From a virus: DNA of 20,377 bases. The translations under genes and the position numbers were made by a program. The notes beneath the pieces are model-generated. The model was not told where the DNA came from. It worked only from the letters and a program-made list of their open reading frames with translations, and did no database searches. Positions within the stretch are counted from its first letter, which is position 1; the number at the start of each line of letters is the position of its first letter. The DNA lies in the IMG/VR virus record IMGVR_UViG_3300033143_000251, positions 1 through 20,377 of that record; one strand, given 5' to 3'. Positions 1 through 7,735 of the stretch are shown here, piece after piece.

Positions 1-1
1 A

Positions 2-1708
2 TCTTATGGAATGTGCTATCTTAAAAACAGACGTTCAGGATTTTCTTTTATGTCATCAGCAGAAACCGTTAATATGGCGACAATTACGTCAGATGCACGG
101 TACGGTATCTTGTCAAAATCTGGTCCCGATGCTAAGAAGATGTTCACAGACAAGGTCGTCCCTATATCCGTCAACTACCCGTTCTTTTTCAAACCGATCC
201 AGGACGGTATGGACAGACCAAAGACAGAGCTCGCTTATAGAGTACCAGCAACAAAATATACAAGAAAAAAACTTGAAACAAACGAAAAACTTCAAGAACT
301 CGACGGGCTTGACACAACAATTGACTGGAAAAACACAGGCGACAACTCGTACGATGGTGAAAAATTAAGACTTCTAGTACACGACGAAAGTGGAAAGTGG
401 GAAAAACCTAATAATATATTAAACAACTGGCGTGTTACTAAAACCTGTTTACGATTAGGTAGTAAGATTATAGGTAAGTGCATGATGGGTTCAACATCAA
501 ATTCACATGACAAAGGGGGTAAAAATTTTAAAAAACTCTATGACGACTCAGATGTTACGAAGCGAAATGCCAATGGACAGACTCGTTCAGGATTATATTC
601 TTTGTTCATACCTATGGAGTGGAATTACGAGGGATACATTGATTCTTATGGATTACCTGTATTCGACACTCCGAAAAAACCAGTAGAAGGCCCACAAGGT
701 GAAAAGATAAAAATAGGTGTAATAGAATACTGGGAGAACGAAGTAGAAGGATTAAAAGAAGATCAAGACGCTTTAAATGAATTCTACAGACAGTTTCCGC
801 GTACTGAAAAACACGCTTTTAGAGATGAAACAAAGCAATCTTTATTCAATCTAACTAAAATATACGAGCAGATAGATTTTAATGAAGACATGCGTAATTC
901 TATAAATGTAACAAAAGGAAGTTTTCAATGGGAAAACGGACAGCAAGATACTAGAGTTATTTTTACTCCAAATAAAAACGGTAGATTTTTAATTAGTTGG
1001 ATACCTAGTATTAATTTGCAAAATAGAAAAATAAACAAAGGAGGAGTTTATTATCCTGGCAATGAGCACTTAGGTGCTTTTGGATGTGATCCTTACGATA
1101 TATCAGGTACAGTTGACAAAAGAGGGTCTAATGGTTCTTTACATGGTTTAACTAAGTTTTCAATGGAAGACGTACCGCCGAATCATTTTTTTTTAGAATA
1201 TATAGCAAGACCACAAACTGCTGAAATATTTTTTGAAGATGTTTTAATGGCTTGCGCTTTTTATGGTATGCCAATACTAGCAGAAAATAATAAACCTCGT
1301 TTACTATATTATTTTAGAAAAAGAGGTTATAGAGGTTTTGCAATGAACAGACCAGATAGAAGTAGAAACAAACTATCTGTAACAGAAAGAGAAATAGGTG
1401 GTATACCAAACTCAAGTGAAGATATAAAACAAGCTCACGCTGCAGCTATAGAATCTTATATTGAAAATTTTGTAGGATTAAGAGAAACAGGTTATGGCGA
1501 TATGTATTTTCAAAGAACACTAGAAGATTGGGCTAAATTTAACATAAATAATAGAACATCTCATGATGCGTCTATTAGTTCTGGTTTAGCACTTATGGCT
1601 TGTAACAAGCATAGATACACACCAAATAATACAAGAAAAAGAGAACCTGTCGATCTAGGTATAAAAAGATATGACAATAGAGGTTATACATCAAAAATAA
1701 TAAGTTAA
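2..1708 (+). CDS. terL: Terminase large subunit, 5'-truncated by window edge
   Basis: ATP-driven DNA packaging motor and headful/end nuclease that docks on the portal. The frame is open to the window edge, so the true start lies upstream; residue numbers here count from the ATG at 11. The ATPase domain shows a deviant Walker A (KNRRSGFS, 5-12), a Walker B (LRLLVHDE, 119-126) and a coupling motif (GSTS, about 160-163). The RNase H-like nuclease domain shows the three expected acids: D360 in GCDPYD, E425 in ILAENN and D519 in HDASISSGLALMA. The Walker A sits almost at the edge, so perhaps 50-150 N-terminal residues are missing. The stop codon abuts the portal ATG (TAAATG), which suggests translational coupling. 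Bases 120-360 are clearly richer in GC than the rest of the gene. The family call is from recognised motifs and is secure. Confidence 0.94.
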   Translation, partial: SYGMCYLKNRRSGFSFMSSAETVNMATITSDARYGILSKSGPDAKKMFTDKVVPISVNYPFFFKPIQDGMDRPKTELAYRVPATKYTRKKLETNEKLQELDGLDTTIDWKNTGDNSYDGEKLRLLVHDESGKWEKPNNILNNWRVTKTCLRLGSKIIGKCMMGSTSNSHDKGGKNFKKLYDDSDVTKRNANGQTRSGLYSLFIPMEWNYEGYIDSYGLPVFDTPKKPVEGPQGEKIKIGVIEYWENEVEGLKEDQDALNEFYRQFPRTEKHAFRDETKQSLFNLTKIYEQIDFNEDMRNSINVTKGSFQWENGQQDTRVIFTPNKNGRFLISWIPSINLQNRKINKGGVYYPGNEHLGAFGCDPYDISGTVDKRGSNGSLHGLTKFSMEDVPPNHFFLEYIARPQTAEIFFEDVLMACAFYGMPILAENNKPRLLYYFRKRGYRGFAMNRPDRSRNKLSVTEREIGGIPNSSEDIKQAHAAAIESYIENFVGLRETGYGDMYFQRTLEDWAKFNINNRTSHDASISSGLALMACNKHRYTPNNTRKREPVDLGIKRYDNRGYTSKIIS

Positions 1709-4096
1709 ATGAACGTTTACACTAATAACAACAGTTCTTTTCCTAGTCAAGTAGTAAGTAACGAAGAAAAAGACACTATAGAATATGGAAAGCAAGTTGC
1801 TCAAGCTATAGAATATGAGTGGTTTAGACAGGGTAGAACTAACGGTAATAGATATTTAACTAATTGGAATCAGTTTCATAATTTAAGACTTTATGCTCGA
1901 GGTGAGCAATCAATACAAAAGTACAAAGATGAATTATCTATTAATGGTGATTTATCTTATTTAAATTTAGACTGGAAACCAGTTCCAATTTTATCTAAGT
2001 TTGTAGATATCGTTGTAAACGGTATATCGCAAAAGAGTTATGACATAAAAGCTTACGCTCAAGATCCACAGTCTGTAAAGAAAAGAACTGATTATGCAGC
2101 TAAACTTTACGAGGATATGGTTGCTAAAGATTATATTAAAAGTGTAAATGAAATTTTAGGTATTGATTTACATCAGTCTTCAGATCCTAACACTGTGCCT
2201 GAGTCTAAAGAAGAGTTAGAGCTTAAAATGCAACTTAGTTATAAGCAGTCTATAGAAATAGCTGAAGAAGAAAGTATATCAACTGTTTTCGCTCAAAATA
2301 AATATGATTTAGTAAGGCGTAGGTTAAATATGGATTTAGCTGTTTTAGGTATAGCAGCTGCTAAAACTAGTTTTAATACTGCTGAAGGAATTAAGGTTGA
2401 TTATGTTGATCCTGCTTATATGGTTTATTCATATACAGAAGATCCAAACTTTGAAGATATATACTATGTAGGTGAAGTTAAAGCTATAACAATACCAGAA
2501 CTTAAAAAAGAGTTTCCACATATATCTGAAAAAGAATTAGAGCGTATTCAAAATATGCCTGGAAATAGATCTTATATAACTGGTTGGGGTGATTACGATG
2601 AAAACACTGTTCAAGTTATGTATTTTGATTATAAAACTTATCACAATCAAGTTTTTAAAATAAAAAATACAGATCAAGGATTAATGAAAGCTATTGAAAA
2701 GCCAGATACTTTTAATCCACCAGAAAGTGATATGTTTGAAAGAGTATCAAGAACAATAGAAGTTTTATACAATGGAGCTGTTGTTTTAGGAACTGATACT
2801 ATGTTAAAATGGGAGTTAGCAGAAAATATGTCAAGACCATACGCTGACACTACTAAAGTAGCTATGAATTATGCTATTTGTGCTCCTAGAATGTATAAAG
2901 GTAGAATTGAATCAATAGTAAGCAAATGTATAGGTTTTGCTGATATGATTCAAATAACGCATTTAAAATTACAGCAAGTATTATCAAGAATGGTGCCAGA
3001 TGGTGTTTATCTTGATATGGACGGTTTAGCAGAAGTTGATCTTGGCAATGGTACAAACTATAATCCTGCTGAAGCACTTAATATGTATTTTCAAACAGGT
3101 TCTATTGTAGGTAGATCGCTTACTCAAGACGGTGAAATTAATCACGGTAAAGTTCCTGTTCAAGAACTTAGTAGCTCTAACGGTTACGGTAAAATACAAA
3201 GTTTAATACAAACGTATCAATATTATTTACAAATGATACGTGACGTGACGGGATTAAACGAGGCTAGAGACGGTAGTACGCCTGACAAATCCACGTTAGT
3301 AGGTTTGCAGAAACTAGCCGCTAACGCGTCAAATGTAGCTACAAGACATATTGTTCAGTCTAGTTTATTTTTAACTCTTAAACTAGCTGAAAACGTATCT
3401 CTTAAAATAGGTGACGCACTTAGATTTCCATTAACTAGAGCATCGTTACAAAATGCAGTATCTAATTACAACATAAAATCATTAGATGAAATTATAGATT
3501 TAAATTTACATGATTTTGGTATTTTCTTAGAATTAGAGCCTGATGAAGAAGAAAAAGCTCAATTAGAGCAAAATATACAAGTTGCATTACAGTCTGGAGG
3601 TATTGATCTTGAAGATGCTATTGATATACGTCAAATTAAAAACCTTAAGTTAGCTAATCAAATGTTAAAGATTAAGCGTAAGGTTAAAATGGAAAGAGAT
3701 CAAAAAGCTCAACAAGCTAATATTGCAGCTCAAGCAGATGCTCAAGCTCAAACAGCTGAAAGAACAGCTATGGCAGAAGTTCAAAAACAAGAAGCTATAT
3801 CTGGTTCTAAAGTTCAATTAGAACAAGCTAAGACAGCTATGGACATTAAAAAGATGGAGCAAGCTTCATTTATTAAGCAGCAAGAAATGGAAAGACAATT
3901 CCAATACGATATGCAGCTTAAGCAAATGGACATGCAAATTCAAAAAGGTAAAGAACAATTTATAGAAGATCGTAAAGATAAACGAACTAAAATACAAGCA
4001 ACACAACAAAGTGAAATGATAAGTCAAAGAAAAAATGACGGCTTACCAATAGACTTTGAAAACGAACCAGATCAAGGTTTAGGAGCATTTATGTAA
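1709..4096 (+). CDS. Portal protein
   Basis: Forms the dodecameric ring at one capsid vertex through which DNA enters and leaves; partner of terminase and of the neck proteins. At 795 residues it is in the size range of large podovirus portals (P22 type) rather than the short siphovirus ones. The block GLNEARDGSTPDKST (515-529), followed by a helix containing LQKLAANASNVATRH, is the conserved crown/wing segment seen in this portal family. From about 652 to 780 the protein is an almost continuous Gln/Ala/Glu/Lys-rich helix with a strong coiled-coil look, consistent with a long C-terminal barrel reaching into the head. The start ATG directly follows the terminase stop with no Shine-Dalgarno, so coupling is likely. 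Position between terminase and the capsid gene supports the call. Confidence 0.92.
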   Translation: MNVYTNNNSSFPSQVVSNEEKDTIEYGKQVAQAIEYEWFRQGRTNGNRYLTNWNQFHNLRLYARGEQSIQKYKDELSINGDLSYLNLDWKPVPILSKFVDIVVNGISQKSYDIKAYAQDPQSVKKRTDYAAKLYEDMVAKDYIKSVNEILGIDLHQSSDPNTVPESKEELELKMQLSYKQSIEIAEEESISTVFAQNKYDLVRRRLNMDLAVLGIAAAKTSFNTAEGIKVDYVDPAYMVYSYTEDPNFEDIYYVGEVKAITIPELKKEFPHISEKELERIQNMPGNRSYITGWGDYDENTVQVMYFDYKTYHNQVFKIKNTDQGLMKAIEKPDTFNPPESDMFERVSRTIEVLYNGAVVLGTDTMLKWELAENMSRPYADTTKVAMNYAICAPRMYKGRIESIVSKCIGFADMIQITHLKLQQVLSRMVPDGVYLDMDGLAEVDLGNGTNYNPAEALNMYFQTGSIVGRSLTQDGEINHGKVPVQELSSSNGYGKIQSLIQTYQYYLQMIRDVTGLNEARDGSTPDKSTLVGLQKLAANASNVATRHIVQSSLFLTLKLAENVSLKIGDALRFPLTRASLQNAVSNYNIKSLDEIIDLNLHDFGIFLELEPDEEEKAQLEQNIQVALQSGGIDLEDAIDIRQIKNLKLANQMLKIKRKVKMERDQKAQQANIAAQADAQAQTAERTAMAEVQKQEAISGSKVQLEQAKTAMDIKKMEQASFIKQQEMERQFQYDMQLKQMDMQIQKGKEQFIEDRKDKRTKIQATQQSEMISQRKNDGLPIDFENEPDQGLGAFM

Positions 4097-4128
4097 TGCT
4101 ATAACATTTTTTTAAATTATATTATATT

Positions 4129-5316
4129 ATGTCAACAGAAGTAAAACAAGAAGGTGAGTTTACCTTGAAAGGTAAAAAGAAAACTACACCTAAAAAACTA
4201 GTTAAAAAAGACGAAGTAACTAAAGTAGACTTAACTAAGCCAGAGGCTCAAGGTGAAGTTGTACCAGATGTTGTTAAAGTCGAAATACCAAAAGAAGATG
4301 CCGTTCAAGCACAAGAGACAAATGATAGCGATGTTGTTGTCGAAGAACCCAAAGACAGTGGCGACAGCGAAGCAGTGGTTGAAGAAGTACGGACCACCGA
4401 AGAAACAGTAGAAGCTCCAATAGAAATTATTGAAGAAGCAGCTGAAGTAGAGCAAGAACTTAAAGAAGCTATTAGAGATGAAAAAGTTTTAGGTAAGCAA
4501 TTACCTGAAAATATAGAAAAGCTAGTTTCTTTTATGGAAGAGACTGGTGGTAGCGTAGAAGACTACGTTAGATTAAATGCTGATTACTCTAGCATAGACG
4601 ATAACACATTGTTAAAAGAGTATTATAAAAAAGAAAAACCATATCTTGATAATTCAGATATTGATTTATTGTTAGAAGATTTTCAATACGATGAAGATTT
4701 GGATGAAGATAAAGATATACGCAAGAAAAAACTTGCATTTAAAGAAGAAGTTGCAAAAGCCAGACGCTTTTTAAACGAGACTAAGGATAAATATTACGCT
4801 GATATCAAGTTGAAATCAAATGTAAATCCTGATGCTCAGAAAGCTATGGACTTTTTCAATCGATATAACAAGCAGCAGGAAACAGCTAAACAACAGCACG
4901 AAGAGTTTAAAAATAATACTAAAAAACTTTTTACTGAAGATTTCGAAGGTTTCGATATTAGTGTAGGTGAAAAGAAGTATAGGTATAAAATTCAAAACAC
5001 TGACGCTGTCGCTGAGAAACAGTCTAATATTAACAACCTAATCGGGAAGTTCCTTGATTCAAATGGTGCTGTTAAAGATTATTCTGGCTATCATAAAGCT
5101 ATGTATGCTGCAGAAAATGTAGATCGTATCGCATCTCACTTTTACGAACAAGGTAAAGCGGATGCTGTTAAAGAGGTTGTTAGTAAATCTAAAAATCTTA
5201 GTGACACTAAAGCAAGACCTACTAGTAATGGTGACGTATTTATTAATGGTTTTAAAGTAAAAGCTATTAGCGGTGCTGATTCTACAAAACTTAAAATTAA
5301 AAAATTCAAAAACTAA
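4129..5316 (+). CDS. Putative scaffolding / head assembly protein
   Basis: No catalytic motif is visible, and the call rests on position and composition. The 395-residue protein sits between portal and capsid genes, where tailed phages usually carry the internal scaffold on which capsid subunits assemble. Residues 1-30 are Lys-rich. Residues 30-125 are a low-complexity Glu/Val/Asp-rich acidic stretch. Residues 125-300 are charged and mostly helical. The last 20 residues are basic (ending KLKIKKFKN), like the capsid-binding tails of known scaffolds. No serine-protease or HExxH motif is seen, so this is unlikely to be a fused prohead protease. The leader is AT only (ATTATATT before ATG). A GC-richer patch at about 4320-4400 falls in the acidic linker. 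An alternative is a minor internal head protein. Confidence 0.62.
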   Translation: MSTEVKQEGEFTLKGKKKTTPKKLVKKDEVTKVDLTKPEAQGEVVPDVVKVEIPKEDAVQAQETNDSDVVVEEPKDSGDSEAVVEEVRTTEETVEAPIEIIEEAAEVEQELKEAIRDEKVLGKQLPENIEKLVSFMEETGGSVEDYVRLNADYSSIDDNTLLKEYYKKEKPYLDNSDIDLLLEDFQYDEDLDEDKDIRKKKLAFKEEVAKARRFLNETKDKYYADIKLKSNVNPDAQKAMDFFNRYNKQQETAKQQHEEFKNNTKKLFTEDFEGFDISVGEKKYRYKIQNTDAVAEKQSNINNLIGKFLDSNGAVKDYSGYHKAMYAAENVDRIASHFYEQGKADAVKEVVSKSKNLSDTKARPTSNGDVFINGFKVKAISGADSTKLKIKKFKN

Positions 5317-5329
5317 AAATTAAAAAATT
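5293..5329 (+). promoter_or_regulatory. A-rich duplicated leader before the capsid gene
   Basis: The 14-mer AAAATTAAAAAATT occurs twice without mismatch, at 5293-5306 and 5316-5329. The first copy overlaps the last codons of the upstream gene; the second touches the capsid ATG. There is no Shine-Dalgarno. In Bacteroidota, A-rich leaders without Shine-Dalgarno support strong translation, so this is probably the capsid translation-initiation region. Whether it also holds promoter activity cannot be told. Confidence 0.5.
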
Positions 5330-6064
5330 ATGGCTAATGTAGCACCTGCGTTTGGTTCAATTAAACCATCGCAAACTCAACAAGCGCTAGAAACAAACTA
5401 TTTGAACTTTACAAATGGTACTAGCGATTTCGCTCAGCAATATTTACCAGAAATCTACGAAGCTGAGGTAGAGCGTTATGGAAACAGAACGTTATCTGGA
5501 TTTTTACGAATGGTAGGCGCTGAAATGCCTATGACTTCTGATCAAGTAGTTTGGTCTGAACAAAACCGTTTACACATCTCTTACAACGGAGTTATAGCAA
5601 CTGTAGCTGGAGCTACTCCGAATATCGTATCTACTTTAACTATCCCTGTAGGTGGAGCTGGAGCTACTTTGGTAGAAAACGTAGTATCTCCTGGATCTAC
5701 TATTGCTGTAATCAATGGAGCTACTGGAGACGAGCTTAAGTGTTATGTTGTTGCTTCTGGCGCAACTCCAGGATCTGCTTTAGCAGCTGGTGAACTAACT
5801 GTTAAGCCTTACACTCAAGAAGCTCTTGATGGTGCTGGTGCTGGTGAAGTTGATTTAGTAACAGGTTCTCCTGATTTGAAAATCTTTGTATATGGTTCTG
5901 AATATGGAAAAGGAACTACTGATGCTAACAGACTTTCTGTAGAGCCTTCTTTTACTCAGTATTCTAACTCTCCAATCATCATCAAAGATAAATATGCTGT
6001 TAACGGTTCTGACACTGCTCAAATTGGTTGGGTAGAAGTTGCTGTGGTTTCTTATGGTATTTAA
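5330..6064 (+). CDS. Major capsid protein, N-terminal part (frame 1 of a broken gene)
   Basis: Shell-forming protein, HK97-type fold expected. The first 90 residues carry the strongly conserved segment of this capsid family: LPEIYEAEVERYGNRTL (about 40-56), LRMVGAEMPMTSDQV and WSEQNRLHISYNG. After this comes a Gly/Ala/Thr-rich beta segment (about 90-200), probably a surface insertion, then SFTQYSNSPIIIKDKYAVNGSDTAQIGWVEV. The match to capsid sequence ends at about codon 239, and the frame then runs into TAA at 6062-6064. The rest continues in the -1 frame (next entry). The two parts joined give a protein of about 481 residues, a normal length. The start is fixed by the conserved N-terminus and an A-rich leader. 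Phe and Asn codons end in C far more often than in neighbouring genes, which fits very high expression. Confidence 0.9.
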   Translation: MANVAPAFGSIKPSQTQQALETNYLNFTNGTSDFAQQYLPEIYEAEVERYGNRTLSGFLRMVGAEMPMTSDQVVWSEQNRLHISYNGVIATVAGATPNIVSTLTIPVGGAGATLVENVVSPGSTIAVINGATGDELKCYVVASGATPGSALAAGELTVKPYTQEALDGAGAGEVDLVTGSPDLKIFVYGSEYGKGTTDANRLSVEPSFTQYSNSPIIIKDKYAVNGSDTAQIGWVEVAVVSYGI

Positions 6065-6774
6065 AAGCTGAGTCTGAAACAAGACTACGTTTTGAAGATT
6101 ACCTAGAAATGTCTGTAGTTGAAGGTGAATTAAAAGGTGGAACATCTACTGCTACTGTAAAAGGTACTCAAGGTCTTTTCGCTGCTATTAACGAAAGAGG
6201 TAACGTAGTTGCTGCTTTTAATACTGGTGCTAACCAACTTAACGATTTCGATTCAATTCTTAAGAACTTAGATACTCAAGGAGCTATCGAAGAAAACATG
6301 CTTTTCTTAAACAGAGAAACTGCTTTATCTTTCGATGATATGCTAGCTGGTATTTCTGCTGGAAACAACGGTGGTACTGCTTATGGATTGTTTGAGAATT
6401 CTGAAGAAATGGCTTTAAATCTTGGATTTAGCGGTTTCCGTAGAGGATCTTACGATTTCTACAAAACTGATTGGAAATATTTGAACGATGCTTCTACTCG
6501 TGGTGGTTTAGCAACTTCTAGCATTGATGGTGTATTAGTACCAGCTGGAACTTCAACTGTTTACGATCAAATCTTAGGAACAAATATCCGTCGTCCTTTC
6601 TTACACGTTCGTTACCGAGCTTCACAAGCTGACGATCGTCGTATGAAAAACTGGATCACTGGTTCTGTAGGAGGAGCTTACACTTCAGATCTTGATGCAA
6701 TGGAAGTACACTTCCTTTCTGAAAGATGTTTGGTTGTACAAGGAGCAAACAACTTCGTATTGTTTACTGCTTAA
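6028..6774 (+). CDS. Major capsid protein, C-terminal part (frame 2 of a broken gene)
   Basis: Second half of the capsid protein in the -1 frame relative to the first half. The nominal start at 6028 is only a TTG inside the overlap. Real capsid-like sequence begins at about 6046 with GFLWYLKAESETRLRFEDYLEM. Further blocks are GTQGLFAAINERGN, the ENMLFLNRETALSFDDML helix region, GLFENSEEMALNLGFSGFRRG, and the C-terminal VHFLSERCLVVQGANNF. I infer one continuous product, because neither half alone would make an HK97-type subunit. Adding one G to the GG at 6046-6047 joins the frames as V-A-V-G-F-L-W-Y. This could be a sequencing or assembly indel, a real lesion, or a ribosomal frameshift; I see no canonical slippery heptamer read in the upstream frame. 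A strong terminator follows the stop. Confidence 0.88.
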   Translation: MGRSCCGFLWYLKAESETRLRFEDYLEMSVVEGELKGGTSTATVKGTQGLFAAINERGNVVAAFNTGANQLNDFDSILKNLDTQGAIEENMLFLNRETALSFDDMLAGISAGNNGGTAYGLFENSEEMALNLGFSGFRRGSYDFYKTDWKYLNDASTRGGLATSSIDGVLVPAGTSTVYDQILGTNIRRPFLHVRYRASQADDRRMKNWITGSVGGAYTSDLDAMEVHFLSERCLVVQGANNFVLFTA

Positions 6775-6783
6775 TTATACTTT

Positions 6784-6821
6784 AAAATCTTGGGGTCGCG
6801 TTTTGCGGCCTCAGGATTTTT
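6784..6821 (+). terminator. Rho-independent terminator after the capsid gene
   Basis: A 14-base-pair stem, 6786-6799 with 6805-6818, has three G-U wobbles and a five-base loop (6800-6804, GTTTT). It lies in an otherwise AT-only gap, is preceded by AAAA and followed by a T run to 6821. The A/T flanks could make it work from both sides, although no minus-strand gene is present. It lies about 10 bases past the capsid stop codon and should limit read-through into the next gene. Confidence 0.9.
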
Positions 6822-6849
6822 ATTATTAACTATTTAATTTTATTATATT

Positions 6850-7674
6850 ATGGCTAAAAAGGCTAAAGCAGAAGAAACTGTTGAGGTTGCACCTCAGCCG
6901 GTTGTACAGAAACCTGTAGAACCAAAACAACCAGCTAAACCAAGTTGGGAAATAAAAGATAGAACATACATTTTAAAAGGTAACAAAACACCTTTAACAT
7001 ATACAATGCCTTCTAGACACGGCTCTAGATATCCACTTCTTTGGTTTGACGAAAAAAATGGAGAGCAAAAAGAATTAAGATATGCTACTAATCAAAACTC
7101 TTGTTTTGTTCAAGAACAAAAAGGAGAGGTTACATTAGGTCATATTATGTTCAAAGAAGGCGTACTTTATGTTCCTAAAGAAAAACAAAATTTACAAAAA
7201 TTATTATCTCTATATCACCCATATAAAGATAAAAGATATTATGAATATAGCTCTATAGCTGTAGCTGAAGACGAATTAGATACTTTAGAAACACAAATAG
7301 ATGCTATGAATTTAGCTAGAGAAATAGATATAGATCAAGCAGAGGCTATTCTAAGAGTTGAACTTGGTTCAGCTGTTTCTACAATGAGCTCAAAAGAACT
7401 AAAAAGAGATTTACTTTTATTTGCTAAAAGTAATCCTAGAGGATTTGTTGCTTTAGCTAATGATGATAATGTTCAGCTTAGAAATATAGCTATTAGAGCT
7501 TCTGAAGCTGGAGTTATAAAATTATCTGGAGATCAAAGAACATTTACATGGGGATCAAATGGTAGAAAATTAATGAACGTTCCGTTTGATGAAAATCCAT
7601 ATTCAGCTTTCGCTGCTTTCTTAAAAACAGATGAAGGTGTTGAAGTTTTTAGATCAATAGAGAAAAAACTATAA
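6850..7674 (+). CDS. Conserved virion-module protein of unknown function
   Basis: I recognise this as a family that recurs directly behind the capsid gene in marine and crAss-related podoviruses, but know no proven function. Residues 1-35 are a Lys/Glu/Pro/Val-rich flexible tail (MAKKAKAEETVEV then Pro-Gln-Lys repeats). Residues 35-125 look like a compact beta domain, starting WEIKDRTYILKGNKTPLTYT and including ELRYATNQNSCFV. Residues 125-270 are mainly helical, with VPKEKQNLQKLLSLYHP, QAEAILRVELGSAV and FTWGSNGRKLMNVPFDENPY. No transmembrane or signal segment is visible. It stands alone between two terminators, so it seems to be transcribed separately from, or at a different level than, the capsid gene. 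A head decoration or completion role is possible but unproven. Confidence 0.6.
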   Translation: MAKKAKAEETVEVAPQPVVQKPVEPKQPAKPSWEIKDRTYILKGNKTPLTYTMPSRHGSRYPLLWFDEKNGEQKELRYATNQNSCFVQEQKGEVTLGHIMFKEGVLYVPKEKQNLQKLLSLYHPYKDKRYYEYSSIAVAEDELDTLETQIDAMNLAREIDIDQAEAILRVELGSAVSTMSSKELKRDLLLFAKSNPRGFVALANDDNVQLRNIAIRASEAGVIKLSGDQRTFTWGSNGRKLMNVPFDENPYSAFAAFLKTDEGVEVFRSIEKKL

Positions 7675-7695
7675 AAACAAGTGATACTAATATAA
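7675..7695 (+). repeat. 21-base intergenic repeat, copy A
   Basis: Begins directly after the stop codon of the preceding gene. It reads AAACAAGTGATA, then C, then TAATATAA, and matches 13853-13873 at 20 of 21 positions. It runs into the stem of the terminator that follows. Both copies lie in short intergenic gaps of a compact genome, which argues against chance. Promoter, processing site or relic of duplication are all possible. Confidence 0.6.
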
Positions 7696-7717
7696 GGGCG
7701 GTTTCGGCCGCCTTTTT
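7694..7717 (+). terminator. Rho-independent terminator before the connector gene
   Basis: GC-rich hairpin: AAGGGCGG at 7694-7701 pairs with CCGCCTTT at 7708-7715 (one G-U pair). The inner part closes a TTCG tetraloop (7703-7706), and a T run reaches 7717. It lies 19 bases past the stop of the upstream gene and 18 bases before the next ATG. Confidence 0.88.
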
Positions 7718-7735
7718 AGTATAAAAATATATAAA

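Noticed and set aside
6-368. Open frame at 6-368 overlapping the terminase.
   Set aside because: It lacks family features and overlaps sequence that carries the Walker A and B motifs in the other frame.
4090-4118. Possible terminator after the portal gene (AATG...CATT followed by seven T).
   Set aside because: The stem is only about four base pairs and AT-rich, far weaker than the two clear hairpins. The T run may simply reflect composition.
6060-6066. TTTAAAA, which looks like a slippery heptamer at the end of the first capsid frame.
   Set aside because: TTA and AAA are codons of the downstream frame, not the upstream one, which reads ATT TAA here, so it cannot drive the needed -1 shift. 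The match to capsid sequence also switches frame earlier, near 6046.
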